From a virus: a stretch of DNA of 64,000 bases. Every line of letters starts with the position of its first letter. The stretch's first letter is position 1. The stretch covers positions 1-64,000 of IMG/VR virus record IMGVR_UViG_3300012984_000014, one strand, 5' to 3'. The notes beneath the pieces are model-generated. The model did not search any database and was not told where the DNA came from. It worked only from the letters and a program-made list of their open reading frames with translations. Below are positions 7,281-16,420 of this stretch, in pieces. The translations under genes and the position numbers were made by a program.

Positions 7281-9373
7281 TGGCGATCTCCGTACTCCAA
7301 GCTAGAGGCGCAGATGACGGGTCAACCGGAGCGGGCACGAATGGAACGACGCAGGCCGTCACACTACTTTCGAGTGTAACAGCGGCGTCCATACTTTGGT
7401 TCGTCGCATCAGCGGATACATCGTCCGGCGCCATTACGAGTGCGGCCGATAACGTAAATGGTTCATACGGAGGGATCCTAGATGCTGTTGTCGCGGATGG
7501 AAACGGACAGGGTCTAGGCGCGTTTAGGAAAGAAAACGCAAGCTCTGGATCAACGACCGCGACTGTAACAATTGGCGCGCCGGGTGCGGTTTACAAAACG
7601 GTCGCCTTGTTTGAAATCGCAGGTGCTGCGACTTCCCCGGCACTCGATGTTCATGCGCCTGCGAATCCACAAACCAATCCAGGAACTGGGGTTGGCGCGA
7701 TTGTGTCGGGAACGCTGAACGTCACAGCGACTGGATTGATTGTTGCGGTTTCGATCAATAGCAACGGAGGTGCCGCCCCAACCGCGCCCGCTGGCTGGAC
7801 TGACCACGGAACCTTCTGGAACATCTCGGGCACGCTTTGCGGTCGGATGATCTCTAAGCGGGTGACTGCAACTGGGAATCAGACCGCTTCATTCACTGCA
7901 GACCCAACCCAAGGCGCAGCAACCTACAATACGATTGCTGCTGTATTCAAAGAGGCAGGTGGCGGAGGCGGCGGCGCCAGCGGCGGGACTCGCCGTCCGC
8001 GTTCACAGGAAGCAGCCCCTGAACAACGCAATTCCACAAGAATTGTTGGGTATACTAATGACCCTGGGCTGATCGAAGCATTCATCCTTTCGCCTGGGTA
8101 CTTCCCTGATGAAGCGGAGCAAAGACCACGTAGATCAAGAATCTTCTCTGGCGCAACTTCGATAACAACGATAGCAACCGGCTTTCCGGCCTCCATGGGA
8201 ATGGGCCTGCCCAGTACATTGGGGGCCGCATTCGAGCCCAGGGTTGCTATTTCATTGGGTCTGGGCGCGCCCTCGGACGTCGGCGGGGCCATTGCTCCAG
8301 GGAACGCTTCGTGCGCGGGCCTAGGCGCTCCGTCTGCAATCGGCGGCGCCGTCAACCCATCATTCCCGGCGAGCGCCGGCTTGGGCGCGCCAACCTCTCT
8401 TTCGGCGGCCATCGCGCCGGCATTCCCTGCCAGCATAGGCTTGTCTTGTTCAAGCGCTCTGGGCAACGGTGTTGCCGTCGGTTCGCCTGCTGCCCTTGGC
8501 ATGTCTGCGTGCAGCGCAGGAGCAGTCTGCATCGCTCCAGGTTCGCCTTCGACTCTGGGCTTGGGCTCGCCTTCTGAAATTGGCGGCGGAATCAATTCCG
8601 GATTCCCTGCCGCAGACGGGCTAGGGGCCGCCACGGCACTTGGGGCCGCGATCAACGGCTCGTTCATCGTTGGCCAGGGCGCAACTGTGGGACTTGGCGT
8701 GGCGGTCTCAAGCGGCTACGGGATTGCGCTGGGCACTCCGGCCGCTATCGGAATCGCTTCTGTTTCGGCGCCGGCCGTTACTTTCAACACGGGATTCCCT
8801 TCCGCGCTTGGCATCAGCGCGCCGTTGAATCTCGGGTCAGGAGTCAACCCCGGTAGCCCGGCAAGTTCGGGGTTGGGAGCCGCGGCCACCCTTGGCTCTG
8901 CGATCAACGGCGCTTTCACCAATGGCTATGCAGCGGGCCTGGGGCTAGGAGCTCCTGCCGCCCTTGGGTACGGGGTCGCCCAGGGCTTCCCTGCTTCGCT
9001 CGGAATCGCAACGGCGAGCGATTCTGCCGTTGCGTACGAGATTGGCCGGCCGGCCACATTGGGCTTGGACGCACCCACGGCCGTCGCAGGGACGGTTTCG
9101 ACCGGACTGGCCACCAGCGCTGGATTTGGAGCGCCTGCAGCAGTTGGAGCCGCAATCGCGCCCAGCTTCTCGACCGGCTACGGCTCGACGCTCGGCATTG
9201 GCATCGCGACCGGACGCGGCGGCGTGATCACGGTCGGCCGCGCGGCGGCAATAGGAACCAGCTCCGCATTCGCCACGGGGTTCATCGTGAACCCGGGCGG
9301 CCTGGTGACAAGCATCACAATAGACCCAAGCTCGCTGCCAGCGAGGGCTACTATTAGGATCATACTGCCATGA
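7280..9373 (+). CDS. Repeat-rich surface protein with N-terminal beta-sandwich
   Basis: A 697-residue protein. Residues 1-230 form a beta-sandwich-like domain of the kind seen in phage fibres, followed by a Gly-rich hinge and a charged segment. Residues about 300-673 are made of roughly 17 degenerate units of about 20 residues, with consensus near PASLGLGAPSALGGAINPGF. Gly, Ala and small hydrophobics keep fixed spacing, as in a solenoid or stacked-strand fibre. The start overlaps the glycosidase stop (TAATG) and the end overlaps the head-tail adaptor gene by four bases. It may be a head fibre partnering the glycosidase. No known family is recognised for the repeats. Confidence 0.6.
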   Translation: MAISVLQARGADDGSTGAGTNGTTQAVTLLSSVTAASILWFVASADTSSGAITSAADNVNGSYGGILDAVVADGNGQGLGAFRKENASSGSTTATVTIGAPGAVYKTVALFEIAGAATSPALDVHAPANPQTNPGTGVGAIVSGTLNVTATGLIVAVSINSNGGAAPTAPAGWTDHGTFWNISGTLCGRMISKRVTATGNQTASFTADPTQGAATYNTIAAVFKEAGGGGGGASGGTRRPRSQEAAPEQRNSTRIVGYTNDPGLIEAFILSPGYFPDEAEQRPRRSRIFSGATSITTIATGFPASMGMGLPSTLGAAFEPRVAISLGLGAPSDVGGAIAPGNASCAGLGAPSAIGGAVNPSFPASAGLGAPTSLSAAIAPAFPASIGLSCSSALGNGVAVGSPAALGMSACSAGAVCIAPGSPSTLGLGSPSEIGGGINSGFPAADGLGAATALGAAINGSFIVGQGATVGLGVAVSSGYGIALGTPAAIGIASVSAPAVTFNTGFPSALGISAPLNLGSGVNPGSPASSGLGAAATLGSAINGAFTNGYAAGLGLGAPAALGYGVAQGFPASLGIATASDSAVAYEIGRPATLGLDAPTAVAGTVSTGLATSAGFGAPAAVGAAIAPSFSTGYGSTLGIGIATGRGGVITVGRAAAIGTSSAFATGFIVNPGGLVTSITIDPSSLPARATIRIILP
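8178..9300 (+). repeat. Coding tandem repeat, about 17 units of about 60 bp
   Basis: The DNA encoding the 20-residue units of the surface protein. Units are diverged at the nucleotide level, with conserved GGCTTGGGCGCGCC-like blocks, and the period stays near 60 bp. The divergence suggests old duplication kept by selection on protein structure, not recent slippage. Confidence 0.6.
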
Positions 9374-10452
9374 GCCAGATGTATGTCATCAAGGGCCACA
9401 TCACCTCTTACCAAGTGGTTGTGGCTAGGAACGGCTTGGCCGTCGACTTGTCCAGCGCCACGTTGAAGTACGAGGCCAGGAAGGACTCGCCGACAGGCGA
9501 CGTGATCGTGATCACGAAGACGATCGGCAATGGCATCGTCATCACCGACGCAGTGAACGGCCGCGCCACCTTGTCTCTGACGGCGGACGACACAGCGGCG
9601 CTCTCTGTCGAGCAGGCTCTGCTGTACTACAACCTGATTTTGAACGCGGGCGGCCCGGGCGAAGAGATCGTTGACTCGGGAACGCTGAATGTCCGAGTGG
9701 ACACCACGCCAATCCTGTACATCAGCGTGGATGACGTCCGCGCGCTGGGGTTGACGGACACAGTGGCCTTTCCGGATGCGCTCGTGTTGGCCACCATCAA
9801 GGTCTGGCAAGCATTCATCGAGCGCGCGTGCCGACAGTGGTTTTATCCACTGGAACTAGAGATGTTCTTGGACGGGACGGATTCTGACGCCATCCACTTC
9901 GGCGTTCCTGTGATCTCCGTTTCGGAGGTTCGGTTGAACGGCGACGCCGTGCCGTTAAATCCAACATATTACAGAGTTTACAACTCGCTGACTTCGCCGG
10001 CGGATCGAAACAACCCAAGAATAAAGCTGATTGAGCAGCGCGCGAGCAACTACGACATTTTCACAGCGCCACTTCGCGATGGAAAGCTGCGTTTCCGTTT
10101 CGGTCGCCAGAACCAGTACATCAAGGGCGTCTTCGGCTACGTTGAACCGGACGGCTCTTGCCCGTATCTGATCCAACGCGCGCTGGCCAAGCTCGTCGTT
10201 GAAAAGCTCACCAAACCACTCTACGTCGCCCCCGGAGTGCTCCCGCCAACGGCCCCTCCGCTGATGGCAGGAATCATCTTGGAAGAGTGGACCGACGGCC
10301 ACAAGATCAAGTATGCGCACAGCGGTGGTGATTTGAAGCCCCGCGCGCCCGGGATGGCGGGCATCACTGACGATCCTGAAATCCTTGGTATTCTTAGGCT
10401 GTACAAGGCTCCGATCGGTGTTGCAACGCCGAATAACCCCAGCGGACGCTGA
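9370..10452 (+). CDS. Head-tail adaptor with N-terminal BppU-like domain
   Basis: A 360-residue fusion. Residues 1-115 resemble the N-terminal domain of baseplate upper proteins (BppU): YVIKGHITSYQVVVARNG, a DLSSATLKYEAR strand and VDSGTLNVRV. Residues 120-360 resemble gp6-like head-tail connectors: SVDDVRALGLTD, then LATIKVWQAFIERACRQWF, then beta strands that include ISVSEVRLNGD. Ordinary connector proteins of this type are about 100-200 residues, so this one is long. It overlaps both neighbours by only a few bases, as part of a coupled head-completion block. Confidence 0.6.
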   Translation: MSQMYVIKGHITSYQVVVARNGLAVDLSSATLKYEARKDSPTGDVIVITKTIGNGIVITDAVNGRATLSLTADDTAALSVEQALLYYNLILNAGGPGEEIVDSGTLNVRVDTTPILYISVDDVRALGLTDTVAFPDALVLATIKVWQAFIERACRQWFYPLELEMFLDGTDSDAIHFGVPVISVSEVRLNGDAVPLNPTYYRVYNSLTSPADRNNPRIKLIEQRASNYDIFTAPLRDGKLRFRFGRQNQYIKGVFGYVEPDGSCPYLIQRALAKLVVEKLTKPLYVAPGVLPPTAPPLMAGIILEEWTDGHKIKYAHSGGDLKPRAPGMAGITDDPEILGILRLYKAPIGVATPNNPSGR

Positions 10453-10877
10453 TGCAAGCGCGCCTCCTCCATCCTGTGCTCATCGAGGTCGAGAAGATCA
10501 AGCGGACAGTTGCGCCGATGGACCCAGACTACGCAGAGCCAGTCCAGCAAGCCGCGCGCGGGCCGCGCATTTCCGTTCCCGGACAAGTCCAGTGGGGCAT
10601 GGACGAGCGGCTCCGGGCGACACTCATCGGCGCCGAGCAAGAGTCAGAAGGCTATGTCTTGTTTCGGCGAGTAGACCTGCGCGCGGTCGGCCTGAACGAG
10701 ATTGCCCAAAATGATCGCTTTGTCGCGTTCGGAACGGGCCCCAACCGGGTTGAAGTCGACCTGTACGTGATCGGCCTCCGCTACAACATCCACTACCAAG
10801 ACATGGGCGGAGCGACGATGGTCAAAGCCTTCTTCAAGGATCGCTTCCCGTCTAAGCAAAGCCGAGGCGGAAAGTGA
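10452..10877 (+). CDS. Probable head-closure/neck protein
   Basis: A 141-residue beta-rich protein: RISVPGQVQWGMDERL, YVLFRRVDLRAVG, DLYVIGLRYNIHYQD. Its size, fold impression and position between the adaptor and a gp10-like tail-completion protein fit a head-closure (stopper) protein. ATG 10452 overlaps the last base of the upstream stop codon. No catalytic residues are expected. Assignment is mostly by gene order. Confidence 0.5.
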   Translation: MQARLLHPVLIEVEKIKRTVAPMDPDYAEPVQQAARGPRISVPGQVQWGMDERLRATLIGAEQESEGYVLFRRVDLRAVGLNEIAQNDRFVAFGTGPNRVEVDLYVIGLRYNIHYQDMGGATMVKAFFKDRFPSKQSRGGK

Positions 10878-11717
10878 GTGGTCAGCAAGACTGAATACGT
10901 CGTGACCGGGTTGGCCGAGTGGCAGAATGTCACCGATGCCAACGCTTTTTCGCGTCGTCTTCAGAAGAACATCCGCCGGGCCACGGGCTTGAACGCGCTC
11001 GCTGCCGCGAAGAAGATGCGGCAGGTAATACAGGCCGGCGGCTTGAAAGCGAACGCGCCGCTGACGGTGGCGTTGAAGGGCTCGTCGAAGCCGCTCGTTG
11101 AAGGCGGAGACCTGTTTCAATCGATCACGGTCCAGCAGATCAACGAGGACGAGATGTTTGTGGGCGTCCTCCGGACCGAGGGCGACTTCAACTTGGTCGA
11201 GATCCTTCACGAAGGTGCCACAATACCGGTGACGCCGGCCATGCGTTGGATGTTCCTGATGCTGGCCAAGGTGAGCGACGGCCTGATGGATCCTAGCAAG
11301 TTGGAGGGTCGCGCGGCGGAGCTGTACTCCAAATTCCAGGGTTGGAAGCCGTTGGCGGCTTCAACGACGGCCATCGTCATTCCAGAGCGACCTTTCGTCA
11401 GAATCACCTTCGAAGCGCCCGACCTCATTGCTTTGTGCAAGGCGAATTGGTCGGCGGCGTGCCAAGCAGCGCTCAATCCAAAGAAGCGCGGCGAGCCCGA
11501 AAGCAAGTTGGTAAAGTCCGCCAAAAAGAAGGCATCGCGCGCCAAAAAGCTTGGCTCCAAATACGGCAAGAAGGCTGTGAAAGTGGCCAAGCGCTACGGA
11601 AAGAAGGGCGCGAAACTCGGAAAGCGCGTTGGCAAGCGCGCCACGAAGCTGGGGAAGAGTCTCCGCAAACGCGCAGCCAAGGCGCTCCGAGGCAAGCCGA
11701 AGGGTAAAAAGAAGTAA
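10878..11717 (+). CDS. Tail-completion/neck protein with histone-like basic tail
   Basis: A 279-residue protein starting at GTG 10878, directly after the upstream stop. Residues 1-205 fit an HK97 gp10-like tail-completion protein: NAFSRRLQKNIRRATG, GGDLFQSITVQQI, FVGVLRTEGDFNLVEILHEG, and a segment ending IPERPFVRITFEAP, the usual order in that family. Residues about 206-279 are a long Lys/Arg/Ala/Gly tail with repeats such as KKGAKLGKRVGKRATKLGK, like histone H1 C-termini and unlike normal family members. The tail could contact the DNA end held in the neck. It ends at the ATG of the next gene. Confidence 0.6.
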   Translation: MVSKTEYVVTGLAEWQNVTDANAFSRRLQKNIRRATGLNALAAAKKMRQVIQAGGLKANAPLTVALKGSSKPLVEGGDLFQSITVQQINEDEMFVGVLRTEGDFNLVEILHEGATIPVTPAMRWMFLMLAKVSDGLMDPSKLEGRAAELYSKFQGWKPLAASTTAIVIPERPFVRITFEAPDLIALCKANWSAACQAALNPKKRGEPESKLVKSAKKKASRAKKLGSKYGKKAVKVAKRYGKKGAKLGKRVGKRATKLGKSLRKRAAKALRGKPKGKKK

Positions 11718-12946
11718 TGCGCCTCAAGAAGCTGGTAAAGCGTTTCGATTTCAGCAATGACGAGCGCCGCAACGTGACTCTCGGTCCGGGAGTCCGTCTC
11801 GCGTACGAACGTCAGCAGCTCGAATTGGTCGCCACCAACAACGTCTATTCGACGGCGCCGGACCTCTACGCAAAGACGCGCCTCACAACTCCCAAGACCT
11901 GCAAGGGGTGGATCCTCTTCGAGTGCGAAGCGAAGATGAAGAAGAACGGCGCGGGCGCCGTTGTCACATCGCTCGGATTCCGTCTGAGCAACGATGGGTC
12001 GAATCAACTTTGGTGGGACGGCTCGGCTTGGTCTCCGGCGTCTCCTGGGCAGTGGAATACGGAGTCTGAAGTTTGCGATCACATCGCCAGCTTCTCTGGG
12101 CAGTCGATTCAAGTCGTCATCAACCTGAAAACGACAGACGGCGCGTACACGCCCGAGGTCGGCGCGGTGAAGATTCTTTGGAATTCAGACATCGAATTCC
12201 AACAAGAGTACGTCGCGCGCTCGATGATTCCTGCGATGCGCGAAGAGATCCTGCCAATCTCCGAATACGCCGTGGACATCGCTGTCAACACGGCAGATCT
12301 CGACCTGGGAGCGATTGAGACTCCATACGACATCGTTTATGTGGATTCCGTCTACAACGTGACGGATGATCCATCGAAACAGACGGATCTGCTTTCCGGC
12401 TACAACGCGACGTCAAAAGTCGTTACGTTTTCTCCGGTGGCAGGCGGGAAGCGCGTCCTGGTTCGATTCGTCTACAAGCCCTCGATCGTCATCATCCAGA
12501 GCCAAGATTTCAAAGAGATCTCGAAAATACCAGCAATTTGCATAGAATCCATCTTTCTGGAGAAGTCGCGCCAAGTCGACCCCGGAGAGTCCGTTGTGAA
12601 TCGGGCAACTGGATTAGGTTGGCAGCTCAAAGAGGGCTTCCAAGAAGACATCAGTTTCACGATTCGATACGTGGCGGACAAGGTGGCGGACTTGGACGCG
12701 CTTGGCGACCAGGTGAAGAAGTTTTTCCAGGATCGCTTGCTCCATTGCCGTGGCCAGGACGAATATGCAAGGATGTACACCATTGAGGAGTACAGCCACC
12801 AACCGAGCGCGCTTCAGTCGGAGCTTCACTCCGCGCGGCTTAGGGCTAGGATCTTGGACGCAGTATTCTACCTCAGAGACGCGGTGCCCGTCCAGGCCAC
12901 TCAGAGGTTCTTGGTGACTGGCGGAAACGTGGAATTTAAGGTCTAA
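11717..12946 (+). CDS. Neck/tail-terminator-region structural protein
   Basis: A 409-residue protein between the gp10-like gene and the sheath gene. The middle shows Ig-like strands (VVTFSPVAGGKRVLVRFVYKP). The C-terminal 130 residues (LGDQVKKFFQDRLLH and QPSALQSELHSARLRARIL) have the alpha/beta look of tail-terminator proteins. Position supports a tail terminator or neck collar role. No clear family is recognised, and the 230-residue N-terminal part, with WWDGSAWSPASPGQW, is unassigned. Confidence 0.45.
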   Translation: MRLKKLVKRFDFSNDERRNVTLGPGVRLAYERQQLELVATNNVYSTAPDLYAKTRLTTPKTCKGWILFECEAKMKKNGAGAVVTSLGFRLSNDGSNQLWWDGSAWSPASPGQWNTESEVCDHIASFSGQSIQVVINLKTTDGAYTPEVGAVKILWNSDIEFQQEYVARSMIPAMREEILPISEYAVDIAVNTADLDLGAIETPYDIVYVDSVYNVTDDPSKQTDLLSGYNATSKVVTFSPVAGGKRVLVRFVYKPSIVIIQSQDFKEISKIPAICIESIFLEKSRQVDPGESVVNRATGLGWQLKEGFQEDISFTIRYVADKVADLDALGDQVKKFFQDRLLHCRGQDEYARMYTIEEYSHQPSALQSELHSARLRARILDAVFYLRDAVPVQATQRFLVTGGNVEFKV

Positions 12947-12963
12947 GCAGGAGATAAAACCCG

Positions 12964-15261
12964 ATGGTACGCAGATTTGGACCGACCCGCGCCGCTGGCG
13001 TTCGTATCGAAGAGCAAGACGGTGACAAAACCATCACCCCGGGCGCGCTCGGTTGGGCCGGAATGGCCGGTATCGCCGAAAAGGGGCCGCCCAACAAAAT
13101 GGTCCTCTGCTCGACCAAGACCGAATACATCAAGTGGTTCGGCAACATCACGACCGATGGTCTGATGACGGACTGCGCATATGACTTCTTCGACCTCGCG
13201 AACGGCGCTGGCGGGCTCGCCGTCGTGCGCGTGACCGATGGCAACGAGCTTCAGGCCTCGTACACCGTGTTCAATCGCCGGACCGGCTCCGCTCAGGGAC
13301 CCGTTGGCGTGATCAAGGCGCTCAACGGCGGCCGCTGGGGCGGCAAAGAGAAGCGCCACGCGGGCACGATGCTGAACATCGGTTCGCTGACCAACACCAC
13401 GCTCCAAGTGGAGGCGGCTTTCTCTTCGACGTTCAAGACGGACGAATTGAAGGGCGGCTACATCGCGCTGTCGAACGTCGCCAACAAGCTCTATCCGATC
13501 GTGGGCAACACGAGCGCGGGCTTGATCACGGTCGCCTCCGACCAGACGATGCTCACGGACTACAATGTCCTTGGCGGTTCCGTCTTCGGCTACCAAGTGA
13601 CGTTGGAGAACGACGGCAAGGCCATCTCCATCCAACTGGGCGACGGCGACGAGCAGCCGGACACCGAGTTCAGCTTGGAGGTCTTCCTGGACGGCGCTTC
13701 GGCGAAGCGTTGGGGCAACCTGTCGACGGACCCCGCGGCCGCGCGCTACTGGGTAAACGTCATCAACAACGACACGGACAACAGCTACATCTCCGTGACG
13801 GACCTCTGGACGGGCTCGCAAACGGCGAGCGTCCGCCCGGCCAACTACTACGGCTTGGTGGCGTCCGCAACGGCGCTCGTCCTGACGGCGACGATCCACA
13901 ACTTCCTGATCAACTCGCCGACCGGCGGCAACCCGACGTTCACGCTCGGGACCACGACGGACGTGATGGAAGACCAGACCATCACGGTCACGATGTCGAG
14001 CCCGACCGCGGGCACGGCCGTCTCCGATCGCTTCGGAACGCTCGGGGCCGTGACCCTTGGCACTCCGTTCGTGTCGCCGAACAAGTTCACCCCGGGCTTC
14101 ACCATTACGGCCGGCGCCACGCCGCTCGTGGCAGCGAACACCCTAGTGATCACGTACAAGCCGTTCAAGCCAAACAAGCTCGCGGGCGGTTTCCTGTACC
14201 CGGATCGCGTGAACTTCAAGCGCGACAAGTTCCGCATCGTGGCGAACGACCGGAGCACCATCACTGTCGCGGCGGGAACCGACCTGACCACGATGGCGAC
14301 GGGCGGCGACGAGTTCATGGTGACGGCGCCGATCGAGATGCGCGGAGGTCGCGGTGGTCACGCGTCGCTCGTGGACGCCAACTACCAGGCCGTGTGGGAG
14401 CCCAGCACCTCGCCCTTTAACGACACCGAAGGGCAGAACCTCGGGCTCATCAAGTTCGCCACGCCCGGCATCAACTCGACCGTCGTTCAGAAGGCCGGCG
14501 TTGCGTACGCGGAAGCGAAGAACCACCAGTACAGGTCCGAGTTCCCCGTCAACATCCTGACGGACAACGCGGCGCTGTCGTACGTGAATGACACGTTGGG
14601 TCGCTCCGACTACCAAACGCTGTTCTTCCCGAGCTATGGCGACGTGCCGCACCCGGACCCCGCGGCTGCCCGCGAAGGGAAGCGAAAGACCATCCCGACG
14701 ACGGGCATGCAGCTCGGTCGCGAGGCTCGGATCGTTTCCGACTTCGACGGCTATCACAAGGCGCAAGCCGGCGTGGACGCGGTTCTGCCGCGTCTGCTCA
14801 CGATTCCGACGCTGGACAAGAAGCTCAACGAGGAGCTGCTCAACCCGGTCGGCATCAACGTGATCAAGAAGTCCCGCGGCAACTACGTTCTGTGGGGTGA
14901 TCGCAACGTCCACATCGACCCGCAATGGAAGTTCAAGCACCAGCGCGAGCAGATGAGCTACTACGAACACGTGTTGCAGGAGAACTTCGATTTCATCATA
15001 TTCTCCATCAACGACAAGACCTCTGACCGCGAGGCAGAAACGTCTTTGAACGCATTCTTTCTCCCGGAATTCGCCAAGCGCGCGCTCCGCGGGACGGACT
15101 TCAAAGACGCTTGTGTCATCAAGGTTGACGAGGAAGTCAACACGGACGCAACGCGCGCGAACGGCGACAAGATCGCTGTGGTCTCCCTGCAACTCGCGGA
15201 CACCACGGAACGTTTCATCATCCGCATCGGCAAGCAGGGCATCTTCGAGTCCGTGGCGTAA
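12964..15261 (+). CDS. Contractile tail sheath protein
   Basis: A 765-residue protein. The N-terminus has the sheath hallmarks: GALGWAGMAGIAEKGPPNK, EYIKWFG, YDFFDLANGAGGLAVVRV. The last 300 residues carry the conserved core: IKFATPGINSTVVQKAG, AYAEAKNHQYRSEFPVN, then KSRGNYVLWGDRNVH and an inter-subunit-type C-terminal strand region. Residues about 290-470 look like inserted beta domains. It is longer than T4 gp18 or P2 FI because of these. A GGAG site precedes ATG 12964. It is the main evidence for a myovirus-type tail. Confidence 0.92.
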   Translation: MVRRFGPTRAAGVRIEEQDGDKTITPGALGWAGMAGIAEKGPPNKMVLCSTKTEYIKWFGNITTDGLMTDCAYDFFDLANGAGGLAVVRVTDGNELQASYTVFNRRTGSAQGPVGVIKALNGGRWGGKEKRHAGTMLNIGSLTNTTLQVEAAFSSTFKTDELKGGYIALSNVANKLYPIVGNTSAGLITVASDQTMLTDYNVLGGSVFGYQVTLENDGKAISIQLGDGDEQPDTEFSLEVFLDGASAKRWGNLSTDPAAARYWVNVINNDTDNSYISVTDLWTGSQTASVRPANYYGLVASATALVLTATIHNFLINSPTGGNPTFTLGTTTDVMEDQTITVTMSSPTAGTAVSDRFGTLGAVTLGTPFVSPNKFTPGFTITAGATPLVAANTLVITYKPFKPNKLAGGFLYPDRVNFKRDKFRIVANDRSTITVAAGTDLTTMATGGDEFMVTAPIEMRGGRGGHASLVDANYQAVWEPSTSPFNDTEGQNLGLIKFATPGINSTVVQKAGVAYAEAKNHQYRSEFPVNILTDNAALSYVNDTLGRSDYQTLFFPSYGDVPHPDPAAAREGKRKTIPTTGMQLGREARIVSDFDGYHKAQAGVDAVLPRLLTIPTLDKKLNEELLNPVGINVIKKSRGNYVLWGDRNVHIDPQWKFKHQREQMSYYEHVLQENFDFIIFSINDKTSDREAETSLNAFFLPEFAKRALRGTDFKDACVIKVDEEVNTDATRANGDKIAVVSLQLADTTERFIIRIGKQGIFESVA

Positions 15262-15303
15262 GCTACGGGGAACCTCGAACAGTTTTCCATTTAGGAGTCC
15301 ATC

Positions 15304-15789
15304 ATGGGTCAGACCATTCTGAAGAAATACTTGGGCGAAGCTGGCGCGGGCGCGGACGGCTCTCACGACCCAGGACCGGGCACGAAGAAAACCAAGCTGT
15401 ACGACGTCTTGGCGGCACTCTGCTTGGGCAAGCCGTTGATCAACGCGCACCTCCCGACCGTCGCCACCGGCATCCTCGCACGCGCCGTCATCACTGGCCC
15501 GGACACGCTGCGCGAGCTGGCGTTGCGCCTCGATGTCTGCGGCTCCGCGGGCAACACCATCGTCCAGGTGCGCGTCAACACGACCGTGATCGCGTCCATC
15601 ACCATCGACAACGCCGCGGCCGACCCCAGCCAGGTGAAGCTTTCGCTGCCCAGCACGGCCCTTGGAACGGACACCAAGGGTTTCGACGTCAAAGACGGCG
15701 ACATTGTCGACTTGAACGTGTCGGCGGCGCCGACCGGCGGCACTGGCTTGACCGCCACGCTCCGCTCGTCTCCCATCGACATCGAGTGA
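15304..15789 (+). CDS. Small tail-region structural protein
   Basis: A 161-residue beta-rich protein (VQVRVNTTVIASITIDN, VKDGDIVDLNVSAAPTGGTG) between the sheath and tube genes. An AGGAG site precedes the ATG. The sandwich-like strand pattern resembles small decorating or cap proteins. It has no homology I recognise. Because it lies between the two major tail proteins it is probably a virion component produced in quantity. Confidence 0.45.
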   Translation: MGQTILKKYLGEAGAGADGSHDPGPGTKKTKLYDVLAALCLGKPLINAHLPTVATGILARAVITGPDTLRELALRLDVCGSAGNTIVQVRVNTTVIASITIDNAAADPSQVKLSLPSTALGTDTKGFDVKDGDIVDLNVSAAPTGGTGLTATLRSSPIDIE

Positions 15790-15838
15790 TCGGCCGTTCG
15801 GACGCGCGGAAACCCAATCCCCAAAGAGAGAGACGTTC

Positions 15839-16276
15839 ATGAAGGGCATCATCAAGCCGGACCACATGCCGGTGAACAAGTTCAGCCTGAAGGTGGTTGG
15901 GTTACTCGACCTGACGACAATCACCGTCAGTGGCATCGAAGACGAGCTGCAGACCGTCGACCTTCCCGACCGGACCAAGGCGTCTGGCGGGAATCGGCTT
16001 GCCGGCGACTTCGAAGTGGCCATCCCAATGCACCACTCGTTGGAAATGGCAGCGATGGAGATCTGGTTCCGCGAGGGCCAGGACCCCATCACGCCCACGT
16101 ACAAGAAGCCGTGCACTCTGACGATGGATTCCTTGTCCGGCAATGCGTCCAAGAACTACAGCTTGCTCGGCGTGTTCGTGACCAAGCGCGCCTTGCCGGA
16201 TCTTGACAAAGAGAACGACGGCGAGATGGCGATGGCCACCTGGACGTTGTCTTACGACGACATTCTGCCGCTCTGA
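15839..16276 (+). CDS. Tail tube protein
   Basis: A 145-residue protein in the size range of gp19-like tube proteins. It shows the usual pattern: NKFSLKVVGLLDLTTITVSGIE, TKASGGNRLAGDFEVAIPMH with alternating strands, a surface loop, YSLLGVFVTKRALPDLD, and a last strand TWTLSYDDI. It follows the sheath and precedes the chaperone and tape-measure genes, the standard order in myoviruses. A GAGAGAG purine run precedes the ATG. Confidence 0.8.
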   Translation: MKGIIKPDHMPVNKFSLKVVGLLDLTTITVSGIEDELQTVDLPDRTKASGGNRLAGDFEVAIPMHHSLEMAAMEIWFREGQDPITPTYKKPCTLTMDSLSGNASKNYSLLGVFVTKRALPDLDKENDGEMAMATWTLSYDDILPL

Positions 16277-16420
16277 AACCGCTTTCGTCGCGGCCACTGT
16301 TCCCTCGGCTGGGGTTCAAGTGAGGTGGCCGGCCGGGCCCCTCGGACGCTGGCCGCGACGGATTACAAAACCACCTAGGTGGACCTAACAAGCCCTTTTT
16401 GGGCGATTGGAGGCGACCCG
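16277..16420 (+). promoter_or_regulatory. Structured intergenic leader before the tail-chaperone gene
   Basis: An 11-bp perfect inverted repeat, CGTCGCGGCCA (16286-16296) with TGGCCGCGACG (16350-16360), encloses a GC-rich loop that includes GGCCGGCCGGGCCC. A 12-bp palindrome CCACCTAGGTGG lies at 16371-16382, and a GCCC/GGGC hairpin with a T5 loop lies at 16393-16405. TTGGAGG, just before ATG 16421, is the ribosome site. The stretch can fold almost completely and may limit transcription or translation between abundant tube and scarce chaperone and tape-measure products. Confidence 0.5.

Noticed and set aside
14143-16152. A 669-codon open frame on the minus strand opposite the sheath and tube genes
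   Set aside because: Long minus-strand frames are expected in GC-rich coding DNA. The protein is His/Arg/Val-rich with no motif, and the plus-strand genes are certain.
16310-16330. GGTTCAAG resembling a tRNA T-loop
   Set aside because: The flanking bases do not form T-stem, anticodon or acceptor stems, and no CCA-ready end is present.
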